A stretch of DNA of 64,000 bases from Porogramme epimiltina. Taxonomy: Eukaryota > Basidiomycota > Agaricomycetes > Polyporales > Polyporaceae. A program made the translations under genes and the position numbers. This document shows, piece by piece, positions 45,101-55,881 of this stretch. Within the stretch, counting starts at the first letter, position 1. Each line of letters begins with the position of its first letter. The notes under the pieces were generated by a model, which was given only the letters and a program-made list of their open reading frames with translations, had not been told where the DNA came from and made no database searches. The DNA lies in assembly GCA_900155495.1 (NCBI GenBank), contig FTLJ01000132.1, positions 25,514 through 89,513 on the forward strand, written 5' to 3'.

Positions 45101-46492
45101 AATAGAGATCACTCACGCCCATCTCATTGGGACCAAATGGATGATCGGGTATCATGTGGAGCGGTTCACGCCCGCGGTTGGGTATCGGGGAAAAGAGCGA
45201 AGCGACCATTTCAGCCAACTCGTCCAAGGGTTCTGCGAAGCCGATCAATAAGAAAAAATCTATTACGATGTAGCACACTCACCCTTGCCAACCACACATA
45301 GCCGCATCCTACTCGCACAGTACTCGTGACTCCACCACTCCACCAGCCGACGACGCGTCTCACGACCGACAACGCCACCATCGCCTTCGAGCTCGCTGCT
45401 AGCAGAGCTGACAGAAGGTGTTGGAGACGGTGCACGCGAGTCATTTGGAGTGGGAGCGAGGCTTCCGTCAGCGCTCTTCATAGCGCCGTTCCCGAGGAGT
45501 CCCCTGGCTTTGAGATCCTTGCCAACCTTAGATAGACTATCCTTGTTGCCGGAGCCAAACTTGCTCCAAGGGTGACCTGCCTTGCTTAGGTGTTTGTTCA
45601 CTTGGAAGATACGCCAGATATCACTCTGGTGATTCTTCTTGTGCTCTGAGTCAACGGCATTGAGCTCACGTACAGTGCACGAGGGTGCAAATAATGGTGA
45701 GTGGAAGAAGCTTGCGAAACGTGAAAGTGCGCCATGTAAAGCTGCAGTCGAAACATTGAAGTAATAGTTTGTGTTGGAGGTACCCGTGTAAGCGTTGGAG
45801 CTCCCATTATTCTTCGAGAGGTACTGGATAGGATTGCCCCATTGGCGTGTGCTCACATCCCAAATGATTCATGACTCACTTCGGAATATTCATTCTCTTT
45901 CGGAAATTGTTCTGTACCCTACGTCATCGGTTAGGGTGATAGCGATATAGTGATGAGATGTCACATACCATGAATAGTAAATGTTCGCAGAAGTGTGCGA
46001 GACCAGGCATGTCGTCCTACAATAAGTGATCCGTCAGAACAAGATCGACTACTCATTGACACGGAACTGCATTGTGTGGACCAGAATACGCCGGAGGGGA
46101 GAGGAAAGGGTGTCAACCCTGAAGAGGCGTATAGAACTCACCGGATCATACAGATGCCCCACCGCGACGTCTAGACTAGCTGCCGCCTTGTCGGCTTTGG
46201 CATCGTGCACCAGCATCACCTGCAGCCCATTCTCGAGCCTTATGAGCCTGTATTCACGGTCGTCTTGAGGAGACTTCTGGATAGCTTTTGTGAAGACCTC
46301 GTGTGGCACCTGTCCGGGTTTGACTTTCAACCATGATCCGGCAGGGTCTGACGTGGACGGAGGAGTTGCAACCATTGCGAAGCCGGCGCGACCAAAGTAT
46401 CTGTTCCTTGATATTGTAATCGAAGGTCTAGCGAGGGCGGTAGTCCGAGCACCGAGGAAAAGAGGTCGAGGAACTACGAAGAGTCGTAGCAT
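42146..46492 (-). CDS. Insulysin-family M16 zinc metalloprotease (Ste23/IDE-like)
   Basis: 1173 aa in 15 exons (complement): 46142-46492, 45969-46016, 45880-45918, 45283-45823, 45117-45232, 44812-45067, 44231-44757, 44063-44172, 43969-44010, 43706-43919, 43528-43648, 43377-43468, 43226-43322, 42717-43172, 42146-42657. The inverted zinc motif HFCEH gives His125, Glu128 and His129; Glu206 in AVDSEH is 81 residues from His125, the same spacing as in human IDE, so the site is complete. Later marks: FGPNEMG, NYYYRYLLSERDW, TREQLGYIVAAGH. The four-domain clamp degrades peptides such as a-factor and mitochondrial presequences. The N-terminus (MLRLFVVPRPLFLGAR) is basic and could be a mitochondrial signal, with a second Met at about 39. 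A low-complexity Ser/Pro insert lies at about residues 250-300. Introns are 47-125 bp. Confidence 0.95.
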
Positions 46493-47054
46493 GCGCGTCC
46501 GTTGACCGTACAGAGCTAAAGTCGCTTTTGTCTCCGCAGCTTACGGCATACAGATGTAAGCACGAGAAGAATGTCCGCCTAGAGAGCCTGGAGTGGCAGT
46601 TGAGTGCCGGGGATCTCTTCCTTTGACCGGCCTCCGGGTCGAGGCTGCTGGTGAGAGAGAAGTCGAGTGAATGCACGCGAGCCGTGTTCGGACTTCGGGA
46701 ATCGGGACGCTCGCGCGGGCGCTAAGCCAAGCATCCCAGCATGCCAACTCCATTGCTACGAATGGTTTGGAGGGTTGTATGCATAGAGGAAACGATACCT
46801 ACCTATGCAGACTACCAATACAAATGAAAGATGCCATAGCCCGAGGGGGGCGCAGGGAGGTCGTCTGGACCTATCGATTCAGAGCATACAGCAGAAGAAA
46901 GCGACGTGGTAATGCACAACAGAGCTGAGGATGGGATACACAAAACAGTAGCAACGTAAACGAGAGAAAATATCCATGAGAGAGAACACCGCACAAGATC
47001 CCACGGACATAAAAGCCGGGAGAGAAGAATGAGGGATCCACGAGAGGGTCGCGG
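46493..47054. other. Intergenic, M16 protease promoter and CKS1 3' UTR
   Basis: 562 bp, same-strand neighbours. No gene-like frame, RNA gene or repeat recognised. Confidence 0.6.
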
Positions 47055-47547
47055 TCACTTCCTCTTCGCGGGTTGCTTTCCTGCACCTGCTGCACCTCGG
47101 CCATTCGTTGCCGCCGGCACTTGGTCGAAGTCCTTGCGGCGACGGAAGAGAAGGACGTGTGGCTCAGGTGCTGTAATGAGGGTTTTCAGTCATATACAGC
47201 GACCGGAAGTATTACGAACGCACCATGAACTTCATAGTGCTCCCAACCGAGACTTTGCGTGATTCCAATGCCCCGCCACTCCTCCTCCGACAGCAATCGC
47301 AAAGTTCCGGCATTGTCGGGGCTGAAGAAGTTCTTCGGTATCATCTTGAAGAGAGGTTTAGGGAGGATGACATGCCGGTACTCATAATGATCGTCCGAGT
47401 ACCGTTCGGAGTAATGAATCCTGCAACGGCAATTGTGTCAGTTCGAGGTCCACGTAGATTCCAATGATAGACAAAATGGTCTCACTTCTCGATGTATTCC
47501 TCGAGCTTGCGCATAGCAGCGTCGCTCTTCGCATCCTTAGCGGCCAT
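47055..47547 (-). CDS. CKS1: Cyclin-dependent kinase regulatory subunit
   Basis: 124 aa from exons (complement) 47486-47547, 47224-47420 and 47055-47170. The Cks fold is nearly complete: [55 protein letters not shown] and [11 protein letters not shown]. The His-x-Pro-Glu-Pro-His segment is the beta hinge (here HAPEPH), and the Arg and Trp residues that bind phosphothreonine are present. It docks on Cdk1 and helps multisite phosphorylation and APC/C substrate targeting. A basic C-terminal tail (about 105-124) is longer than in animal Cks. It is divergent from Mer3, 256 bp apart, across a region with an ACGCGT box. Confidence 0.96.
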
Positions 47548-47686
47548 ATTGCAAATGAATTCGGAAGGCGGTAGGTTGAGAGTGTTTTCGAAAGAGAGCA
47601 GAGATAGTACGAGATCGTAGAGGATGCAATCAATGGAGAGAGTCAGTCTGCAGACCACCCGGCGCCGAGGGACCTGGACGCGACAG

Positions 47687-47712
47687 GTCACGCGTGACAC
47701 ATTCATCACGTG
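47687..47712. promoter_or_regulatory. Palindromic MCB-like box and CACGTG between CKS1 and MER3
   Basis: GTCACGCGTGAC at 47687-47698 is a perfect 12-bp palindrome with ACGCGT (MCB) in its centre. CACGTG (E-box) follows at 47707-47712. Both lie inside the 256-bp divergent promoter of a cell-cycle gene and a meiotic gene. Seen directly; a role in timing is inferred. Confidence 0.45.
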
Positions 47713-47803
47713 AGCGGGTCTTGTTGAGGCGGTGATGCCCAGTCTCCGGAAGTCCGAGTCCTTCAAGGACGTCGTGTTTGCTTCTCCCCTCATCTGTTTC
47801 GCT

Positions 47804-50800
47804 ATGGACAACCCATTCCGATTCAATGTTGAAGACCACGAGAAGCGGATGGAATACGACTCCTACGACGACATCGTCGCTATGGATTATGAACGCGAAC
47901 AAGATGGCTACTATGATGATGTCGCTGACCTGCTCAATCAAATTGGTGAGTATATGCGCCTCAACCTCAGCAAATGCCCCTCTTTATGGTCGGCGGCTGG
48001 TAACTACCTAGACAATTCATCGACATCACCACCCGCCTCCAGTCAACACCTAGAAACCTGGGCAACTTCATACTCTATACCGCCTGTACTGCAGACCGTT
48101 TTCAACCCAGGTGCTGATATACGCAACCACACGCGTGAATGGCAGCAATCCGATTTTAGCTGCAGAAATGATGATACTTTGTCTCGCTACGACTACGAAG
48201 AATCTCCTTTCGTAGAGCACGGTACGTCTCCCGCTGCACTAGATGGAATAATAAACACCAGGCCAATACCCGTGTGCCAAAGAAGCGCTTTACTTTGGGC
48301 CTTCACATGAGAAATACAATAATGCGATCTGCGAGCCGTCTAGTACAAAGCACCTTTACGCAAGTCGGGATGACGGCAGCACATACGACCAGGAGCAAGA
48401 CGTGCGCCATTCTCGTAACAATCAGGGAACCCGATTGCTCCCGGTATCCCAACTTCGTATGTTATCATCTTCATGGTGTTGGATATAGAATAACGGCCTC
48501 CGACATGTAGCGGACATTTATCGAGGTCTCTTCAAATTTGGTGTATTTAATGCCGTTCAATCAGAGTGCTTCGACATCGTAAGTTGGATGTATTTACTGA
48601 GATTCAATTCCTGATATCGTATAGGTTATGAAATCTAACGAAAACCTAGTGCGTGTGCCATCTTCCACGGGGCAATGCTGTTCTCACGTAGCTCTAACAG
48701 GTCATAAGTGGTTTGTCCTTCACGATTATGTACCATCAATTCAGTCTAGACCATCCTCATAGCACCGACGGGAAGCGGAAAGACTGTGCTATTTGAACTC
48801 GCGATTATCAAGCTGCTTCGAGAAGTGTCAGTTACTGGCCAGAAAGTGAAATGTGTGTATATTGCACCCACCAAGGTATCTCAAATCATTTGTCAACATT
48901 AGCTCCTTGCTCATTGGCGCTTCAAGTCGTTGTGCACAGAGAAAGCAAGTGATTGGGCAACGAAATTCGTACCCTTTGGCGCGAAATGTGCGCCATGTTA
49001 AAGCTGTATGTTGGATATCGCTGATATTTCATAGGCTCGGAGCTCACGGGAGACACTGTGATATCTGGGAGAGGAGCTTGGGGCGATGCACAGGATGCAA
49101 CCATAATGTGAGCACTTTAGGTCGTTGCAATCTGCAGTTGACAATATTAACGTACCCGAATCCAGTGTGACCACTGTAGGTTCTAACAGGACGTTATAAA
49201 CACTCTTATCGACATAAAATAGGGCGAAAAATGGGACAGTTTGACCCGCAACTGGTACGTAGTTGAGTCCCTAGACAGCTGTTACCGCAAAATTAACTCG
49301 CTCCCTAAGGCAAATGCATAGCTCTATTTTATCACAGATTCGGCTTTTCCTCATAGACGAGGTGGGTCTCATGTCAATCGTCGGCTTTCCAAACTGATTC
49401 CTGTGCCTAGGTTCACCTTCTGAACGAGGCACGTGGTAGCACATTAGAAGTCATTGTATCCCGTATGAAGTTTCGAGGCACCTCTGTTCGTTTCTTGGTT
49501 GTTTCTGCTACAGTTCCCAACATCGGAGATGTCGCGGACTGGATAGGCGGTGCCTCGGGCAACGGTTCAGCCGTGATAAAGGAGGTTAGTATCTCCGCAT
49601 ATATCACAGTGCAGTAATCATTTCTCACCGCGAAGCCATAGTTTGGAGAGGAATTCAGGCCCTGCAAGCTATCGAAATTTGTCTACGGAGTACATCGCCG
49701 TAGGGATACGAATGATTTCGCCTTCGCAAAAGCACTCGACTACAAGCTGTACGGAATATTGCAACAGCATTGCAGCAATAAACCCGTCCTTGTATTTTGT
49801 CCTACTCGCAAAGGTAAGTACCATCCTGTCCTGCATGATTACTCCGTCGATACTTATTGTATGGAAGGCGTCATGTATGCGGCGGAACACATCCTGAAAG
49901 AGTACGAAGGGGCAATTGCAAAGAAAGACTCCTTGCCGTGGTCTAAACCTCCTAGGTCTGTTTTCCTCAACATTGGAAGTTCCATCTGACTGAGTCTCCA
50001 GGATCGAGCACACCTTCAGTAATAAGCAATTGGACAGTGAGCATCGATCTTGATGAATTGAACTGCTTTTCACGGTGTTTATGCAGAGCTCGCTGCTTTT
50101 GGCATCGGTGTCCACCACGCTGGCATTGGCAGAGAGGACCGAACCGCAACGGAACAACTATACATGAAAAAGGCGATTAAAATCCTGTTTGCTACATCTG
50201 TACGTTCAATCCACTGTGCGTTGTTGAAATCATACTAACTGCAGTACGCCAGACTCTTGCTGTTGGGGTGAATTTACGTGAGTACTAGTGTCGGCGGTCG
50301 CTACCCAGCGGGGCAGTAAAATGCCCTACACAGCCGCCCACACTGTTGTCATCAAAGGCGTAAAACTCTTCCAAAACAATGCGTCTCAAGAATACTCCGA
50401 TTTAGACATCATGCAGATGATGGGGCGCGCCGTAAGTCAATGGAGTCTGCATTATAAGTTATCTGACACTTTCTGCTGGTAGGGTCGTCCACAATTTGAC
50501 AAAGAAGGCGTCGCCGTAATTATGTGTGAACAAGAGCTCGAAGCTAAGTATAAGGCACTTGCCCAAGGTCAAACAGTTCTAGAGAGCAGCCTTCATCTCC
50601 AACTGGCTGAGCATCTCAATTCCGAGATTGCCCTCGGCACAATCACAAATATGCATTCTGCAAAGGAATGGCTACGCAACTCCTTTCTCTTTCGTCGTCT
50701 ACAAAAGAACCCGTCACACTACGATATGCACAAGGATGGATTCACGTCTTGGGAAAACAGAGTGGACGAGCTTGTCACAGAGGGTATTGTGTCCCTCGAG

Positions 50801-53800
50801 CAAACAGAAATGGTCGTCCAGCTTCAACATGACAATAGTTTGTCGTCAACGGAGTACGGAGATATTATGAGCAAGGTGCGGTTGCATTACAATGTAGTAC
50901 CGGCCTTTCATCGAAATTTTCTCGACAGTTTTACATTCGCCAAGCGACGGTGAGGCTTCTCGAGGCTCTCGCCTTAGCTATGCCTAATCCGTCGACGCAG
51001 ATGGAGGGGATTATGAAACTGTCAGACAAGGCCTCTATACGTGACATTGTAAGTCTTGCTGATAACCAGAATCAATGTCTCTTCTGATTCACAAGACAGC
51101 TTGAAACTTTGACTTGTGCCAATGAGTACGCTCATGCTTATCGGCTCTTTGCAGCTAATGTAATGATATGCTAGGTTCTCCGATATTAAGATTAGGACTG
51201 GCGAAAAGCAGGTAAGTAGGATGGCATGAAACACTGTTAGGAGCGAATATCAGCATCCTGACGTTCTTATAGGTGTACAATAAACTGCGCGCACATCATG
51301 ACATACGGTATTCTCTGAAAAGAATTGAGAAATCTTCGGACAAGATTTTCATCCTAGTTCAAGCCATACTGGGTGCCGTCAACCTTTCCGACCCTGAATA
51401 CAAGAGCGCGGATACGCAACCTTACATGGAGTCGCTTCCTATTTTCCGGCACATCACTCGCATAGCTAGATGTGGGTGAACCTGTCTATATTTCGGCGCG
51501 TACTCATGCTGCCATAGCTGTTGTCGATGTTGCAGCTATACGTAAAGCTGGGATCCTTCTAAAGAACGCTCTCGAAGTGTGCGTTTCTCAGTCAGCTCCG
51601 TGATCCTGAAGGCTGATTGGGTCACAGTGTCAGATGTTTGAACGCCAAGGCTTGGGAGGATCGTAGTGTCATCTTTCGCCAGATAGATGACATAGGCTTA
51701 AAGTCGTAAGTGGACGTCATAGTCGGTTATTTATTACAACGCTAAGAACGAGTGCAGGCTCAAGGTGACACCAAAACACTTTTTTCACAAACGCCCTCCT
51801 CTGAAGCTCTCCATAGGTACTCGCGGAGCATAAAATTACTACATTTGAGGATTTGAGACAAATAGATGCTGGGCGGATCGAAATTGTAAGAGATTTAATC
51901 GACTGGTGTTCGTGGACGATACTCATACCTAATTAGCTGCTGAATCGCAAACCGCCCTTTGGACACGAGGTCTTAGCCGCCGTCAACCGACTACCCCAAT
52001 ACACTATAGATCTCACCGAACTCAGTGTATCAGTTGAAGAGGACGGCGTGGTAGTTGAACTTGACGTGGAGTGCGGATTGAAGCAGGCTGCGAAGACTCC
52101 GGGTCTCAAGAAGAACAAGAAATCCAAGCGTACTGACATGTCTATGGTTTTGACTCTGACATCAGATAATCACTTTGTCGACTTCCGCAGGATCCCGTAC
52201 GTAGGCATGCTTCGTCGCCATACGGTCAAACCCTAATGCGCACATCCCGCATAGCACGATTCGCTTGATGGGGAAACGGCCGTTCGAAATCACGGTCAAA
52301 CTGACCAGACCTAGTCAGTCGATCACAGTTCAAGTTACTTCAGTAAGTGTCTTTCGTAGTTGATGAGAGTTCGGCTGAACATGGGACCAGGATTCCTATG
52401 CTGGAGTGTCAGCGACAGCCACGTATAAGCCAGCCCTCGACCCATCGGCATTTCCCGTCATAAATACCCGCCCTCAGGATGCCTTGGTAGGAATGCAATT
52501 ACTTGGATACTACATTCTCTAATTTAGCATAGACACGCGACCTTGAAGGCATTGAAGATGTTCCAGAGTTCTGGGCGTATAGTGAGGATGAGCTTGAAGA
52601 GTTGCAAGGGCACGAGAATTCAACGGTTACCCCTCGTCGAGAAACGAAGCCAGGTACGTTGTTCGGTATTCATTCATTTATCGGGTACAGGTGCAGAAAC
52701 ATAACACGTTTTGCAGATATGGATCTAGTTAGGAAAAGCACCGAGAATACTGTTGAGGCATTTACAGTATCCGCTCCCAAACAACTTGCCAACGGGAAAT
52801 TTGAGTAGGTCTTCACGAATCACAGAGGAGTACATGCTAATCTACAGCGGGAGGTGTAACCACACGTGCAAAGATAAGACGAAATGCAAACACATGTGGT
52901 AAGTGGACTAATGCGTCAACATAATACTTACTGAAACTCTGCTAGTTGCCGCGACGGGCTAGAGAGGCCTCCACCGATGACGAAGAAACGCATGGAGATG
53001 CTCTTGAATGCTGAGACTCCAGCGCCAAGTCAAGATTCAAATGGCGCAAACTCTAGACTAGCTAAAGACCGTACGAACAAGAGGACCAAAAACCATGCAA
53101 GTTCAAGTCGCCCTCTGAAGCGACTAGAGGCGCTACACCACCAGACAGGCGTCCAAGGGAATATCCAACTCCCTCAAGGTGGTCGAATCAAGCTCAAACA
53201 CGACCCCGACAAGAATCCTCCGAAACCCAAACCTGTGCCAAAGTTCGATATGGACTTCACCCAACTCAGAGAGGAGCTTGGCAACGGCGAACCTCGACCA
53301 GTGGATGTGATAGCCTTGTCCGACTCAGACGACGACCTACCTGATGCTCGCGATTTTATTCACGCTCCTGGAACACAACGGGCTGTGGCGACTTCTGACT
53401 CTACTGACTACGAGTGTCCCTCTCTTGACGCTATCATTGCAGACCTTCCGCTCGCCGATGTCGCTGGCTCTCCTGCTAAGCTTCCGGTGGCTTTGGGTAC
53501 TCGCTCCACGGAAAACACTACATCATCTCTGAAGAGGAGGAGGCAGGAAGACCAACCCTTTCCACCGTCCAAGGAAGCTCGTCTATCACAAGAGAGATCT
53601 CTCGGCGATGTACGACTCGTTGACTACAATCTGGACGTAAACTCACAAATCTTTCGTAGAACTATTCCACACTGTTCTTGCCAACGACCTCTGACGACAT
53701 TCTCGGTGAAAATGTTCCGCCGCTAGTCTTCGAGTCTACTGTGCCATCCTCTTCTACTGTGCCTGCCGCTGCGTCAACGGATGACGAAGACTTTACTCTC

Positions 53801-54076
53801 GATATGGCTTTCTTCGACGTTCTACAGCCAGCACACAGTTCGCCCGAGATGATCACTCACGGAACTCGCATGGAGCTATGTCCCTCAGATCCATCCTTGG
53901 CGCTCGGCGGACCCTCGAAAGGCCAGGGCACACCCCACAAGAGGGTCAATCTCGACGACTCACGTCAAGAAAATCGGGATGAATTCACAGCCGAGGCCGA
54001 CAGCATGGAGGACGACCCTCTGGCGGAATTTGAGGCATGGCTGACAAGCGGAGCAGTGGAGCTCATGGAGGAGTGA
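47804..54076 (+). CDS. MER3: Meiotic crossover DNA helicase Mer3/HFM1
   Basis: 1475 aa in 37 exons: 47804-47945, 48012-48221, 48262-48456, 48511-48578, 48625-48648, 48701-48710, 48763-48875, 48927-48996, 49035-49107, 49166-49175, 49223-49254, 49310-49361, 49411-49584, 49642-49813, 49868-49955, 50002-50036, 50087-50199, 50253-50277, 50334-50431, 50483-50875, 50929-50949, 51001-51048, 51100-51125, 51175-51211, 51273-51471, 51518-51578, 51628-51705, 51758-51764, 51817-51885, 51937-52196, 52255-52342, 52391-52486, 52533-52653, 52717-52804, 52848-52898, 52946-53609, 53660-54076. Ski2-like helicase motifs: LPDIYRGLFKFGVFNAVQ, Walker A APTGSGKT (Lys223), DEVH (332-335), VVSATVPN, GVHHAGIGREDR, QMMGRAGRPQFD. 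A Sec63 domain follows, then the C-terminal zinc cluster CNHTCKDKTKCKHMCC (1102-1117) characteristic of HFM1, and a disordered tail. Mer3 stabilises recombination intermediates for crossovers. The total length is a multiple of three with no in-frame stop. Confidence 0.95.
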
Positions 54077-54147
54077 TTAGATGTAACTCTATGCGCACAT
54101 CGTAACGTAAAGTAAAGGGTGTATGCAATAGAAGGGGGTGTGATGTA

Positions 54148-55698
54148 TCATGCGGAAGCCGAGGGCTCGCCGAAAGTTGACGATTCCTCAGGAGACGGGT
54201 CGACGTACACCTTGAGCACGTCCCTGAACCGCTCATCCCACTCCACGTCCTTGTCCGGCCGGATGATATCCCAACCCTCCTCATCGCTCGTCCACCTCGT
54301 CTCCTTCACCAATCGCTCTGTGCGCAGCTCCACCTCGGTCGGCGGTGGGTTGTCAAGCTCTTCCTTGGTGGGTTCCCTGGTGCCGCGTGCAAGGGCTCGT
54401 GCGATTTCGAGCTTCTTCACCAACCCATCGTAGTACTCCTTCCGGGCTTTCTCGATTTCCGATGCGAAGTCCCGGACCACCGACTTCTTGTAGTACGTCT
54501 CCGCTTCGCGGTCAAAATCGAGATCGGTCGGCGGCAGCTCTGAAGTCGAAGGCTTAGAGGGCTGCTCAACGTCGCTAATGGCCTCGGATGAAGACCAGAC
54601 ATCTGTTGGGGGTGCGGAGAAAGGACGGGTGTTGCCTGAAACAAGCTTCATCGCCGCCTCCGCACCAGCGCGAACCTTGTGGCGCTCGTTGAAGAAGTCC
54701 CAGATCATGAGGGGTATCTGGGTGAATCCGATGTAATTTGTGAAGCTGACGAGAAGCATGGAGGGTTGGGGAGGGATGGCAGCCGGAGGCGTGTTGAAGG
54801 TTGAAGGAATGGACTCTGTAGGCTTCGGGGGTGGTGGTGGTGCCCGCAGATTTTGTGCCGCAAGGACGGAGAATGGTCGTGAGGGAGGCAATTTTGAGGG
54901 TGTAGGTAGAGGTTCATCGTCCCCAGCCAGCATATCGACAGCGGTTTCCGGCTCGAGCTCGTCGAACTTGCCATCGTTCTGCAGCGCCCGCGCGACCTGC
55001 TCCTCCTTGTCCATGACCTCTAGACCATCCGTCCAGCCATGCTTTAAGCCGTGCATGTACTCCTTGAGGGTATGGCGACCAACGAGGACGATGCCACCTT
55101 CGAGCCAGCGCTGATGCTTCGCCTCAGGCGAGCTACCCGGAATCTGCATCGGAGTGACTGGGGGGCGGTCTAAACCGAGCATTAATCGCCGCTCCGCACG
55201 AATATCGCCTGCGACGCGTCGAGCAATGTCTCCCAGGCGGCGGCCTTTGATCATGTCATAGTCCACCGCTGAAGCGACCAGGATAGGCTATAGAGCAGAC
55301 ACATGAGTTAGAGCCAACACGACAGGAATGTGTGTGCGAACCTTGACGTACTTCCGGAAGTATTTCATGCTTCGGTCGTAGTCCTCGTCACCCAGCCATT
55401 TTGCTCCGTACACCGTGACCTTCCGGGGAAGTTCCATGCTCCCCAGGGGTTGCGCAGCTAGGTCCTTGACCTTGTCAACGTATCCTTGGCGTATCTTCTT
55501 GCATTGCTGGCGGTCATAGATGTAGTATCCAGCAGCAGCAGAAGTGACGCTGAGGAAGATGAGCCAGTTGCGAGAAGGGAGACTGGGACGCTTGTCGAGC
55601 CATGACGGAGGGATGCCGGTGTACTGAAGAACGGCCTTCACGCCAGAGTGCGCGGGTTGGGGCTTGGGGAAGTGGCTGTCGCCGCCATGCGAGCTCAT
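54148..55698 (-). CDS. TIM54: Mitochondrial inner-membrane translocase subunit Tim54
   Basis: 498 aa from exons (complement) 55342-55698 and 54148-55287. The N-terminus carries GVKAVLQYTGIPPSWLDKRP and one membrane segment (about 44-60; WLIFLSVTSAAAGYYIY). Then YDRQQCKKIRQGYVDKV, GSMELPRKVTVYGAKWLGDEDYDRS, and VDYDMIKGRRLGDIARRVAGDI, all typical of Tim54. The rest is intermembrane-space domain with a Pro-rich patch (about 225-260). Tim54 belongs to the TIM22 complex that inserts carrier proteins into the inner membrane. The ATG at 55698 was chosen over an in-frame upstream region because MSSHGGD begins a sequence of normal family length. It converges with MER3 (71 bp between stop codons) and diverges from SNW1 (183 bp). 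Confidence 0.93.
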
Positions 55699-55881
55699 CG
55701 CCAGAGAGGACGCGAAGGAAGTGGAGGGCAAAGATTTCGGCGTCGCGTGCGTGGCGCGTCCTCGACGTCGGCGGAGACGATCGGCCCGGCCACAGTGCCA
55801 CGAAGCAAATATGCACAAACAAGCCTCGCCCTGCTGGTTCAGAGGGCGTCTACTGCCCTCGACCATTGTACACTGTCGACC

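Noticed and set aside
48997..49034. Mer3 as a broken helicase gene
   Set aside because: Stops around 49.0 kb lie in a 38-bp intron whose removal restores LTGDTV; the whole gene splices to an intact 1475-codon frame. This intron is short, so the exact join there is less certain.
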